Assembly: GCF_018156225.1 (NCBI RefSeq)
Contig: NZ_JAGTAR010000011.1
Span: 62,001-126,000, forward strand
Direction of reading: 5' to 3'
DNA from: Carboxylicivirga sediminis
GTDB taxonomy: Bacteria > Bacteroidota > Bacteroidia > Bacteroidales > Marinilabiliaceae
DNA: 64,000 nucleotides
Part shown: positions 34,764 to 42,693 of the stretch, piece by piece
How the letters are laid out: each line of letters opens with the position of its first letter
Numbering within the stretch: the first letter of the stretch is position 1
Program-made: the position numbers and the translations under genes
The notes under the pieces: generated by a model
What the model was told of the DNA's origin: nothing
Database searches by the model: none
Seen by the model: the letters and a program-made list of their open reading frames with translations, nothing else

Positions 34764-35819
34764 TTAGTTGTTTATGGTTTGTGGTGTGCTTGTTAATATA
34801 GCTTTGAATTGTTCAATTTGGGTAGGGGAGCCTAGAACAAACAGCTTATCGGCTGGTGTTATTTCAATATCCGGTGAGGGATTAAAAAGGTAAGCTCCTT
34901 CAGCTGTTTTGATGCCAACTAAATTGGCCCCTGATTTTTCCCGCAGTTTCAGTTCTCTGATTGTTTTTTTATAATTGGATACAGCCAGTTTGTTACAGTT
35001 AATTTCGGTTAATTGCACATCCTTAGAGCGTTGCAGTAGGATGTATTCAACAAACTCCACCACATCAGGCTGGGTTACCAATTTGGCCATTCGCTGTCCG
35101 CCGATGCGATCGGGCATAATAACGTTTGTGGCGCCTGCACGTCTTAGTTTCGTATCTGATCTGAAATCACTCGCCCGGCTAATGATTTTAAGTGACGGAT
35201 TCATTTCTGCAGCTGTTAATACTACAAACATATTGTCGGCATCATTGGGTAATGCTGTGATAAGCGCTCTGGCTTTTCGTATTTGTGCAGCATCCAATAC
35301 CTCCTCTGAACTGGCATCGCCTTGTACGTATAGCAGTTCAGGGTCTTCCAGAATGCGTGTAACCACATGATCGCGTTTTTCAACAATAACAAACTGTTCG
35401 CCATGCTCAGCCAGTTCAACACATGCCTGATATCCGTTACGACCAAAGCCGCAAACAATTACATGATCCTCTAATTTGACAATTTTCTTTCTCAACTGAT
35501 AAGCTTTATATGACTGATGTAATACACCTTCAAATATAATACGTGTTACCTGAGTTATTACATAACCAAAAATTCCTAAACTAAAAATAATAAGAAAAAC
35601 CGTAAAAATCTTTCCTGGATCGGTTAATGGCACTACCTCACGAAAACCTACAGTTGCCATTGTGATAACAGTCATGTATACGGCGTCAACAAAACGATAA
35701 CCTTCAATCATCATAAAACCACCTGAGCCAATGGCAATTGTTAGAACCAATAAGCCGCCAGCCGTTAGCAGGGCTCGTATAGTGTCGTGATAAACTGTAT
35801 TATTATCTAATTTTTGCAT
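34764..35819 (-). CDS. Two-helix K+ channel with RCK domain (TrkA-N/TrkA-C), altered selectivity filter
   Basis: A 351-residue inner-membrane channel from the ATG at 35819; the ORF opens 16 codons earlier inside the neighbouring gene. TM1 is about residues 15-36, the pore loop is about 46-62 and TM2 about 70-96. RCK starts at HVIVCGFGRNGYQACVELAEHG (Rossmann GxGxxG) and covers about 118-250, and a TrkA-C domain follows (LREKSGANLVGIKTAEGAYLFNPSPD). In the pore loop, the usual TVGYG/TVGFG filter reads T56-V57-G58-F59-R60, with Arg in place of the last Gly. Its start overlaps the stop of the DUF2851 gene by 13 bases, so the two are coupled. Gating by nucleotides or ions at RCK is family knowledge. 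Confidence 0.88.
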   Translation of the reverse strand: MQKLDNNTVYHDTIRALLTAGGLLVLTIAIGSGGFMMIEGYRFVDAVYMTVITMATVGFREVVPLTDPGKIFTVFLIIFSLGIFGYVITQVTRIIFEGVLHQSYKAYQLRKKIVKLEDHVIVCGFGRNGYQACVELAEHGEQFVIVEKRDHVVTRILEDPELLYVQGDASSEEVLDAAQIRKARALITALPNDADNMFVVLTAAEMNPSLKIISRASDFRSDTKLRRAGATNVIMPDRIGGQRMAKLVTQPDVVEFVEYILLQRSKDVQLTEINCNKLAVSNYKKTIRELKLREKSGANLVGIKTAEGAYLFNPSPDIEITPADKLFVLGSPTQIEQFKAILTSTPQTINN

Positions 35820-37078
35820 AGTACCTCGTGTCCGATGTGGCAATTTAAACACTTTTTCTGATTGCAATAATTACTCTTTAAATAAAGTAGTGCCTGTGCT
35901 TGTGCTTCATTTTTTGAAGGCACACCTAAATTGTTCCATTGCTCAAGTGTTTTATTGTTCTCTGATGGTTGTTGATAAAGATAATCAATGATTTTTTCTT
36001 TTTGTTGCTCGTCTTTATGTTTTGCTGCATAAATAAAGAGGTACGGGATGATGGTATTGACTATAAGACGCTGCTTAGAAGAGCTTCCCAATAGTTTGAC
36101 CGATGATTTACTTGATTGTTTTCCCAGTACGTAATGTGATTTCCAGTAGTCTGAGGTTCCAATATTCATCTTGTTTAAGAGAAGTGGTTGTTGACTGAGG
36201 TTTAATAATTGCTCAAAGCTTCCTTTAATGTTGCACATTAGGTTAGCTAACTGGGCGATTCGGACGGTTGGGAAGTTAGCAGGACGTAGGCGAAGAAACT
36301 TCCAAGGGCTTTGCGATATTGGCTTGAGCAGATATTTATTGCGAAGAAATTCATATTCTCTTTTTAATGATGTAGTGTATTCATCTTGTTCTTTGGGCTC
36401 AGTTAACAAGCCTGCCTGACCAAAGAGCAGAGCTTCCATCTGAAACAAATTGTCGGTATGCTTTAAAAGAATGGTTAAAGGTGTTTGCTTGGCCATTAGC
36501 TCAAAAGGCAAGCCATTAAGGCCAAAGCCAAAGCTTCGGGCCAGCAAGATGAAAAATACCTGGTCCCAGTTGTTGTTGGTGGCTTTGAGTAAGTTGTTTA
36601 CCAGATAACTTTTCTCCTCTAACCGCTCTATGAGCATGCGTTCCATCCATTGCGAAAGGGTAAATTCATTAATGTTTGATATGTTTTGAGCGCAGGCTAT
36701 CCATTTGCTGCTGGTATACAGTTTTTTAAGACGATTCTTAAGTGTCATAGAAACAGGCAGGCAGCAAGCGGGAATTAATCTATTCTTCGAATTGTAGGTG
36801 GTCTTGTTATTGATCTCTACCACATGGAGTATCACATTATCGTAACTTGGGTCTTGATGATGCTGGTGCAGGTACCATTCTTTCTCATTCTGGTGTATTT
36901 CTACATTGCCAGCCCATAAAGTGCCATCAATTTTGATTTTGGCATTAAAGAAATCAGGACCACCGTCCATATTTTTTATGCCAGGGTGTATAACTTCAAT
37001 TGGTTTATTGTCGGTGGTGCGTAAGTCGGGTTTGTATAGCTTGTATTGCCAGATGTAGTGTAAGAGTTCTTCATTCAT
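35807..37078 (-). CDS. DUF2851 family protein
   Basis: A 423-residue cytoplasmic protein of a Bacteroidota family with no assigned function. Signature: MNEELLHYIWQYKLY at the start, GGPDFFNAKIKIDGTLWAGNVEIH near residue 40, then a helical remainder and a Cys-rich C-terminus (CNQKKCLNCHIGHEVLCKN, five Cys) that could bind metal. The N-terminal part with GGPDFFNAKI/GNVEIH resembles a nuclease-like core (PD-D/ExK-type order), which is my inference and not established. It overlaps the K+ channel start by 13 bases. Confidence 0.85.
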   Translation of the reverse strand: MNEELLHYIWQYKLYKPDLRTTDNKPIEVIHPGIKNMDGGPDFFNAKIKIDGTLWAGNVEIHQNEKEWYLHQHHQDPSYDNVILHVVEINNKTTYNSKNRLIPACCLPVSMTLKNRLKKLYTSSKWIACAQNISNINEFTLSQWMERMLIERLEEKSYLVNNLLKATNNNWDQVFFILLARSFGFGLNGLPFELMAKQTPLTILLKHTDNLFQMEALLFGQAGLLTEPKEQDEYTTSLKREYEFLRNKYLLKPISQSPWKFLRLRPANFPTVRIAQLANLMCNIKGSFEQLLNLSQQPLLLNKMNIGTSDYWKSHYVLGKQSSKSSVKLLGSSSKQRLIVNTIIPYLFIYAAKHKDEQQKEKIIDYLYQQPSENNKTLEQWNNLGVPSKNEAQAQALLYLKSNYCNQKKCLNCHIGHEVLCKN

Positions 37079-37146
37079 AGCACATAGGTTTGGTCTATGA
37101 ATTTAAATCTTATTGTTAATAAGTGCAAATAGAGCGCTTAACTCAC

Positions 37147-37183
37147 AAAAAAAGCCTGAAGGACGGTTGTCGCTTCAGGCTTT
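37147..37183 (-). terminator. Terminator after pyrF
   Basis: Perfect eleven-pair stem AAAGCCTGAAG / CTTCAGGCTTT with T7 following on the - strand. Confidence 0.9.
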
Positions 37184-37207
37184 CATTTTTATATTATTCC
37201 GGTCAAT

Positions 37208-38035
37208 CTAGATTAAACCATGTACTTTCAGAAGTTTTTCCATGTCCTGTTGCACTGCAATGGCATTTTCACGGGCTTTAGCCGCAAAATCTTCAGCATC
37301 GCTGGCGTAAATAATACCACGACTAGAGTTTACTAAAAGGCCACACTTGTTGTTCATACCATTTTTGGCCACTTCTTCGAGGCTGCCACCTTGCGCACCA
37401 ACGCCAGGAACCAATAAGAAATGGTTAGGAATGAGCTTGCGTATGTCTGCGAGCATCTCTGCCTTTGTAGCACCAACCACATACATCAGGTTCTCTTCGG
37501 TACCCCATTGGGCACTTGTTTTAATAACCTTCTCGTACAGCTTTTCGTTGTTTTCTTCCATAAACTGGAAGTCGAAAGCGCCTTTATTAGAGGTAAGTGC
37601 CAACAGTATTACCCACTTATCAACATGTGTTAAGAAAGGTTTTACCGAATCTTCACCCATATATGGAGCAACAGTTACCGAGTCAAACTCCATGTGGTCG
37701 AAAAAAGCTTTGGCATACATGGCTGATGTATTGCCAATATCTCCACGTTTGGCATCTGCAATGATGAAAATATCCGGGTGGTTGTATTTTATGTAGTTAA
37801 CTGTTTTTTCCAGTGAATTCCACCCGTTTACCCCAAGACTCTCATAAAATGCCAGATTGGGTTTGTAAGCTACGGTTACATCGTGTGTTGCATCAATAAT
37901 CTGCTTATTGAAAGCAAAAATAGGATCGGTCGTGTCTAAAAGGTGACGAGGAATTTTATTGATATCGGTATCAAGCCCAACGCATAAAAAACTCTTCTTC
38001 TTTTTAATGTTTTCAAAAAGCTCTTGTGATGTCAT
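37208..38035 (-). CDS. pyrF: Orotidine 5'-phosphate decarboxylase (type 2)
   Basis: Last step of UMP synthesis. The 275 residues, longer than the about 235 of the E. coli type, identify the PyrF subfamily 2. The catalytic block is [13 protein letters not shown] with the Lys/Asp dyad, after [14 protein letters not shown] and before [13 protein letters not shown]. The phosphate-binding end is [17 protein letters not shown] followed by [10 protein letters not shown]. It lies downstream of prfA on the same strand, with a 99-base gap holding a dispersed-repeat-like sequence. Confidence 0.97.
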   Translation of the reverse strand: MTSQELFENIKKKKSFLCVGLDTDINKIPRHLLDTTDPIFAFNKQIIDATHDVTVAYKPNLAFYESLGVNGWNSLEKTVNYIKYNHPDIFIIADAKRGDIGNTSAMYAKAFFDHMEFDSVTVAPYMGEDSVKPFLTHVDKWVILLALTSNKGAFDFQFMEENNEKLYEKVIKTSAQWGTEENLMYVVGATKAEMLADIRKLIPNHFLLVPGVGAQGGSLEEVAKNGMNNKCGLLVNSSRGIIYASDAEDFAAKARENAIAVQQDMEKLLKVHGLI

Positions 38036-38040
38036 AATAT

Positions 38041-38131
38041 CTAGCTTATGGCTAACAGCTTATAGCTGACAGCAGTTTGTACTGTATGTATTATTCAATA
38101 GCTATCAGCCATTGGCCAACAGCGATTAGCT
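38041..38131. repeat. Dispersed AGCTnATAGC-type intergenic repeat (pyrF-prfA gap)
   Basis: The gap is filled with repeated variants of AGCTTATGGCTAACAGC, AGCTTATAGCTGACAGC, AGCTATCAGCCATTGGC and GCGATTAGCTTA. The same type of sequence recurs at 63366-63403. It looks like a degenerate REP-like element spread between genes. Confidence 0.5.
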
Positions 38132-38134
38132 TAT

Positions 38135-39223
38135 TTACAATTCGCTTGCTTTCAGTCGCTCAGCATTTTCCTCAACAATTAGTTTGTCAATGATTTGCTG
38201 AATTTCACCATCCATAATGGCTGGCAAGTTGTAGAGCGTTAAGTTTATACGGTGGTCGGTTACGCGGCCTTGCGGATAGTTGTATGTACGTATCTTAGCT
38301 GAACGGTCACCTGATGATACCATGGTTTTACGCTGCGATGAAATCTCATCAAGGTATTTCTGATATTCCAGGTTGTAAAGGCGGGTACGTAATTCAGCCA
38401 TGGCCTTGTCCAGGTTTTTCAACTGCGATTTCTGATCCTGGCAGGTTACAACAATTCCTGATGGAATGTGAGTGAGTCGGATAGCTGAATAGGTAGTATT
38501 TACCGACTGTCCACCTGGTCCTGACGAACAGTAAGTATCTTTGCGGATATCCTCTGTGCGCAACTCAATGTCAAACTCTTCGGCTTCGGGCAATACAGCC
38601 ACTGTGGCTGCTGATGTGTGAACACGCCCTTGTGTTTCGGTTTGAGGAACACGCTGTACACGGTGAACGCCCGATTCATATTTAAGAATACCATAAACAC
38701 CTTCGCCGGTCACATTCATCACAATTTCTTTGAAACCACCGGATGTACCTTCATTGCTGTTGGTCACTTCTATGCGCCAGCCTTTTTCCTGGCAATATTT
38801 GGTATACATGCGGTATAAGTCACCAGCAAATATACTGGCCTCATCACCACCTGTTCCGGCACGAATTTCCAATACCGCATTTTTGGCATCCTGAGGATCA
38901 GCCGGAATCAGCAGAAGCTTGATGTTTTCTTCCATTTCTGGCAGCTTGTCTTCCAGCTCATCCAGTTCCATCTTAGCCATTTCGCGCATCTCAGCATCAG
39001 ATTCTTCTTTAAGCATCTGGCGAGCCGAATCAATGTTGTCTAAAGTGTTTTTGAACTCATGACGAGCCTCAACCACTTTCTGCAAATCTTTATATTCCTT
39101 GTTAAGCTTTACGTATCGCTTAGTGTCGGCTATAACTTCCGGATTGGTAATCTGTTCCGATACTTCCTCGAAACGAAGTCGGATACCTTCCAGTTTTTCT
39201 AATAAATCGTGTGCTTGCGACAT
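38135..39223 (-). CDS. prfA: Peptide chain release factor 1
   Basis: Recognises UAA and UAG in the ribosomal A site. The 362 residues are standard. The GGQ catalytic motif is in [18 protein letters not shown], and the PxT anticodon-like recognition is in [19 protein letters not shown] (PQT; RF1 usually has PAT, while RF2 has SPF). The N-terminal helical domain and the C-terminal [14 protein letters not shown] are complete. It lies between a PurM-like gene and pyrF on one strand. Confidence 0.97.
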   Translation of the reverse strand: MSQAHDLLEKLEGIRLRFEEVSEQITNPEVIADTKRYVKLNKEYKDLQKVVEARHEFKNTLDNIDSARQMLKEESDAEMREMAKMELDELEDKLPEMEENIKLLLIPADPQDAKNAVLEIRAGTGGDEASIFAGDLYRMYTKYCQEKGWRIEVTNSNEGTSGGFKEIVMNVTGEGVYGILKYESGVHRVQRVPQTETQGRVHTSAATVAVLPEAEEFDIELRTEDIRKDTYCSSGPGGQSVNTTYSAIRLTHIPSGIVVTCQDQKSQLKNLDKAMAELRTRLYNLEYQKYLDEISSQRKTMVSSGDRSAKIRTYNYPQGRVTDHRINLTLYNLPAIMDGEIQQIIDKLIVEENAERLKASEL

Positions 39224-39298
39224 ATTTTATTCTTGAATACCGTTAATTAATCAAAAGGATAGCTATTTCTCTATCCGCAATAAAACCATTAAAAGTGC

Positions 39299-40468
39299 TT
39301 AATACTCAAACGTACCAAATTCACTTTCGATGGTTAGTTTTTTGCCATCATGAGCTTCAACACGTCCCACAATCTGGGCGTCAATATTGAATGATTTGGC
39401 TATTTCGATAATTCTTTCCGCTTTTTCTGGCGAAAGGTATATTTCGTAGCGATGCCCCATGTTAAAAACTTTGTACATCTCTTTCCATTCAGTCCCCGAT
39501 TCTTCGTGGATGGTTTTGAAAAGTGGAGGCACATCAAACATATTATCTTTAATCACATGAACATTATCCACGAAGTGCAGCACTTTTGTTTGGGCACCTC
39601 CCGAACAGTGTACCATGCCATGAATATCGCTACGCATTTCGTCCAGCACTTTTTTAATCACCGGTGCGTAGGTGCGGGTTGGAGATAAGACCAGTTTACC
39701 TGCGTCAAGTGGCGAATCTTTTACGCTGTCGGTTAATTCATAGTTTCCTGAGTAAACTAGGTCTTCAGGTACTGAGCCATCGTAACTCTCAGGGTACTTG
39801 CTTGCCAAATATTTGGCAAATACATCGTGGCGGGCTGAGGTGAGTCCGTTACTTCCCATTCCACCATTGTATTCTTTTTCGTAGGTAGCTTGTCCAGATG
39901 ATGATAGTCCAACAATTACGTCACCTGGTTGAATTGTATGGTTCGAGATAACATCACTTCGCTTCATACGACAGGTTACTGTACTATCAACAATGATAGT
40001 TTTTACCAAATCACCCACATCTGCAGTTTCACCGCCTGTTGGGTAAATACTGATACCCATCTCGCGCAATTCGGCCAAAAGCTCATCAGTGCCGTTGATG
40101 ATGGCTGAAATGACTTCACCAGGAATAAGGTTTTTGTTTCGGCCAATGGTGGAAGATACCAGTATGTTTTCGGTGGCGCCTACGCATAGCAGGTCATCCA
40201 CGTTCATGATAATAGCATCTTGAGCAATCCCTTTCCACACAGATAAATCACCTGTTTCGCGCCAATACATGTAAGCCAATGATGACTTGGTGCCTGCGCC
40301 ATCGGCATGCATAATGTTGCAGTAGTCCTCGTCACCTCCTAAAATATCAGGAACAATTTTGCAAAATGCTTGAGGAAATATGCCTTTGTCAATGTTTTTA
40401 ATAGCGTTGTGTACATCTTCTTTAGAGGCCGAAACGCCGCGTAGGTTGTATCTCGAATCTGAGCTCAC
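39299..40468 (-). CDS. purM: PurM-like AIR synthase (phosphoribosylformylglycinamidine cyclo-ligase)
   Basis: A 389-residue protein with the AIRS N-terminal and C-terminal domains: IMHADGAGTKSSLAYMY, VWKGIAQDAIIMNVDDLLCVGATENILVSSTI and YPTGGETADVGDLV, followed by GDVIVGLSSSGQATYE and MGHRYEIYLSPEKAERIIE. Canonical PurM is about 345 residues; this is the longer Bacteroidota form. It likely makes aminoimidazole ribonucleotide in purine synthesis. Because the family also includes selenophosphate and hydrogenase-maturation enzymes, the symbol is probable and not certain. It has a clear promoter at 40508-40539. Confidence 0.85.
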   Translation of the reverse strand: MSSDSRYNLRGVSASKEDVHNAIKNIDKGIFPQAFCKIVPDILGGDEDYCNIMHADGAGTKSSLAYMYWRETGDLSVWKGIAQDAIIMNVDDLLCVGATENILVSSTIGRNKNLIPGEVISAIINGTDELLAELREMGISIYPTGGETADVGDLVKTIIVDSTVTCRMKRSDVISNHTIQPGDVIVGLSSSGQATYEKEYNGGMGSNGLTSARHDVFAKYLASKYPESYDGSVPEDLVYSGNYELTDSVKDSPLDAGKLVLSPTRTYAPVIKKVLDEMRSDIHGMVHCSGGAQTKVLHFVDNVHVIKDNMFDVPPLFKTIHEESGTEWKEMYKVFNMGHRYEIYLSPEKAERIIEIAKSFNIDAQIVGRVEAHDGKKLTIESEFGTFEY

Positions 40469-40507
40469 AAGTATTATTTTATCAGTTTTTTACCCTATTT
40501 TGGAGTG

Positions 40508-40539
40508 CAAAAATAGCACAATCTTTCGGCTTCGTCAAA
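40508..40539 (-). promoter_or_regulatory. Promoter of the purM-like gene
   Basis: On the - strand TTTG (40536-40539), 20 bases, then TATTTTTG (40508-40515). Both boxes and spacing agree with the Bacteroidetes consensus. Confidence 0.75.
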
Positions 40540-40768
40540 AAAAGCGTCCATAGAGTAGTGTTAGTGTCATAAATCCTAATTTCTTATACCATTATGCGCT
40601 TGGTTGGTTCAGGTTTTTAATTTGAAAGTATGTTCTGATATGGGTAATCATGTTCTTTTTGCCATTCAAAATAAATAAGGCGCTGGTTTTATCAGGTGAA
40701 ATACCTATTTTTCCAAAGTGTTAATAAAGATTAAAATGTGTTGATATTTATTTTCACAAAGTGCTGCA

Positions 40769-40776
40769 TAGCTTTG
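40769..40776 (+). promoter_or_regulatory. -7 box upstream of the ECF sigma gene
   Basis: TAGCTTTG, exact TAnnTTTG match. It implies a leader of about 100 bases before the ATG at 40881. Confidence 0.5.
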
Positions 40777-40880
40777 CAAATTGTAAAGTGATATAGATGA
40801 ACTACATCTTGAAGTGTCCCATATTCAAGATGAAAAATCAAGTTTTTAATCGTAAAGTGTGATAGAAGATTGGTAAGCAC

Positions 40881-41432
40881 ATGAATAATACAGCTTATAG
40901 TAGAATTGATTTTTTTGAACAGCTTTATACCAGATATCATGGCCGCCTAGTGTTGTATGCTAATAAGTATGTACATGACATTGAGGTGGCAAAGGATATT
41001 GTTCAGGAGGTATTTACTGCCTTTTGGAAGCATACTGAGGGACAGGAATTTATCGGCAATGCTAAGGCCTATCTTTTTCAGGTAGCCAGAAATAAGGCCT
41101 TAAATGCTATTCGTGATAATAAAAAACTGCTTCATGAAGCAGATGGTCCTTCAGCCGTATTGAATGAGGCTGAGCAATCGGTCCTAAGCAATGAAGTCAA
41201 TCCTTTTGTCAGTTTATTGGAGTTAGAACTTGAAGAGCAGTTCGAGCAAGTCATGAATCGGCTACCCCAAGGTTGCGTCGAAGTATTTAAGATGAGCCGT
41301 AATGATGGATTGAAGAACAAAGAGATTGCAGAAAAGATGGGGATCTCTGTTAAGATGGTTGAAAAACACATTACTAAGGCTTTACGACTTTTCAGGAAAG
41401 AGTTTGCCGAACTCCTTTCTATTCTATTCTAA
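40881..41432 (+). CDS. ECF-type RNA polymerase sigma factor (Bacteroidetes PUL type)
   Basis: A 183-residue sigma factor. Region 2 is YHGRLVLYANKYVHDIEVAKDIVQEVFTAFWKH, region 4 is MNRLPQGCVEVFKMSRNDGLKNKEIAEKMGISVKMVEKHITKALRLFR. No extra domains. It is followed by a FecR-type anti-sigma factor and a SusC/SusD pair, the standard trans-envelope signalling arrangement. In that scheme, ligand binding at SusC signals through its STN domain to FecR, which releases this sigma factor to transcribe the transport genes. The mechanism is known for the family and inferred here. Confidence 0.95.
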   Translation: MNNTAYSRIDFFEQLYTRYHGRLVLYANKYVHDIEVAKDIVQEVFTAFWKHTEGQEFIGNAKAYLFQVARNKALNAIRDNKKLLHEADGPSAVLNEAEQSVLSNEVNPFVSLLELELEEQFEQVMNRLPQGCVEVFKMSRNDGLKNKEIAEKMGISVKMVEKHITKALRLFRKEFAELLSILF

Positions 41433-41568
41433 ATATTCCGTATTAAATATTTGAGATACTGTGGGTTGCTTTCTATTTAGGAAGTCATTTGTAAAAAAGT
41501 ATAAAAAAATCCAAAATTGTGGTAGGGTAAATTGAGGTTGATGTGTTACAGCAATGAAGCATGGAAAA

Positions 41569-42570
41569 ATGAGTAAACAATCGATTGAAAACAGAATAAT
41601 TGATTACCTGGAAGGTAATTTGTCGGAAAGCGAGCAGAAAAGCCTGGCAGCCTGGGTTCAGGAGAAGGATGGTAATGCTCGTTATTACGCTGAGGTAAAG
41701 GATGTTTGGGAAAGTTCGTACCTCAATGCCAGTGAAATTGCTGATACCGGGAATGAATGGAATAGGTTTAAAACGCATATACAGGACGTTTCTATTAAGT
41801 CAGCTTCGCAGCTTAAAAAGGTATTGCGAATCTGGCAATCGGTTGCAGCTGTTGTTGCTGTATTGTTACTGACTGTCAGCTTTTTTATGTTTTTTCAAAC
41901 AGAAGCAGATACAGGTAGCCTCATAGTTAAGACCGTGGTGCCCAGTGGTGAAAAGAGTAAACTCGAACTACCTGATGGTACCAGCGTGTGGATTAATTCA
42001 GCCTCGGTATTGAGCTATAATACAGATTATGGACGGGATAACCGGGAAGTAAAACTGGATGGAGAAGCCTATTTTGAAGTAGCTACTAATGAGGCTTTAC
42101 CATTTAAAGTTTTAACCAAAGATTGTGAGGTAAAGGTACTGGGTACTAAATTTAATGTAATGGCTTATGAAACAGCTCCGGTGACAGAAACTTCTCTCCT
42201 TGAAGGGCGGGTTGATGTTGCGCTGTTTGATGGAACAAGAGCTGAAATAAAACCCGGACAATTAGCTTATGCCAACAGTGAGGAGGGAAAATTACAAGTA
42301 GTAGAGGGCAATATTCAGAATATTATTTGCTGGAAAGATAATGTGTTGAAATTAGATAACACACCATTAAGCGAGGTGATAGAGAAGCTGAGTAAGTGGT
42401 ATGGTGTGCAGATTGAACTAAAAAACAGTGAGCTGTTGGCTCAGAAGCGTTTCACGTTTACGGTCAAATCAGAATCATTGAGCGAATTATTAAGCATTAT
42501 GAAGCTTGTTCAACCGCTTGAATATCAAATAAAAGGAGAGCAGGTGTTTATAACGATTTTAAACCCTTAG
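41569..42570 (+). CDS. FecR-family anti-sigma factor
   Basis: A 333-residue inner-membrane protein (start at 41569, MSKQSIENRII; an ATG at 41554 is also possible). Residues 1-80 are the cytoplasmic sigma-binding part (IIDYLEGNLSESEQKSLAAWVQE), a membrane helix follows (VAAVVAVLLLTVSFFMFF), then the FecR domain with PSGEKSKLELPDGTSVWINSASVLSYN and REVKLDGEAYFEVA and a C-terminal DUF4974 domain (NTPLSEVIEKLSKWYGVQIEL). It responds to the STN domain of the SusC protein that follows. Confidence 0.95.
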   Translation: MSKQSIENRIIDYLEGNLSESEQKSLAAWVQEKDGNARYYAEVKDVWESSYLNASEIADTGNEWNRFKTHIQDVSIKSASQLKKVLRIWQSVAAVVAVLLLTVSFFMFFQTEADTGSLIVKTVVPSGEKSKLELPDGTSVWINSASVLSYNTDYGRDNREVKLDGEAYFEVATNEALPFKVLTKDCEVKVLGTKFNVMAYETAPVTETSLLEGRVDVALFDGTRAEIKPGQLAYANSEEGKLQVVEGNIQNIICWKDNVLKLDNTPLSEVIEKLSKWYGVQIELKNSELLAQKRFTFTVKSESLSELLSIMKLVQPLEYQIKGEQVFITILNP

Positions 42571-42608
42571 CCTATGTAACATCCGTAAAAAAGAGATTGT
42601 TAACCAAA

Positions 42609-42638
42609 ATCAGGAATATGCGCCAACATATCCCTGAT
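42609..42638 (+). promoter_or_regulatory. Hairpin between fecR and the SusC gene
   Basis: Inverted repeat ATCAGG-A-ATATG / CATAT-C-CCTGAT with a six-base loop and one mismatch. No T-run follows, so it is not a classic terminator. It could be an attenuator, an mRNA processing or stability element, or an operator. Confidence 0.4.
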
Positions 42639-42693
42639 AAGCATTAAAACATCCAATTGCAGTTGGATATTCATTAACATTCATTACAAAACT

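Larger units (their letters stand above)
40469..40880. other. Intergenic region between divergent purM-like and ECF sigma genes
   Basis: No gene is seen. The left side carries the purM-like promoter and the right side a -7 box for the sigma factor. The middle is AT-rich without a repeat or hairpin that I could support. Confidence 0.55.

Noticed and set aside
42609-42638. Classic terminator between fecR and susC
   Set aside because: The stem is good but no T-run follows, so it is recorded as a regulatory hairpin instead.
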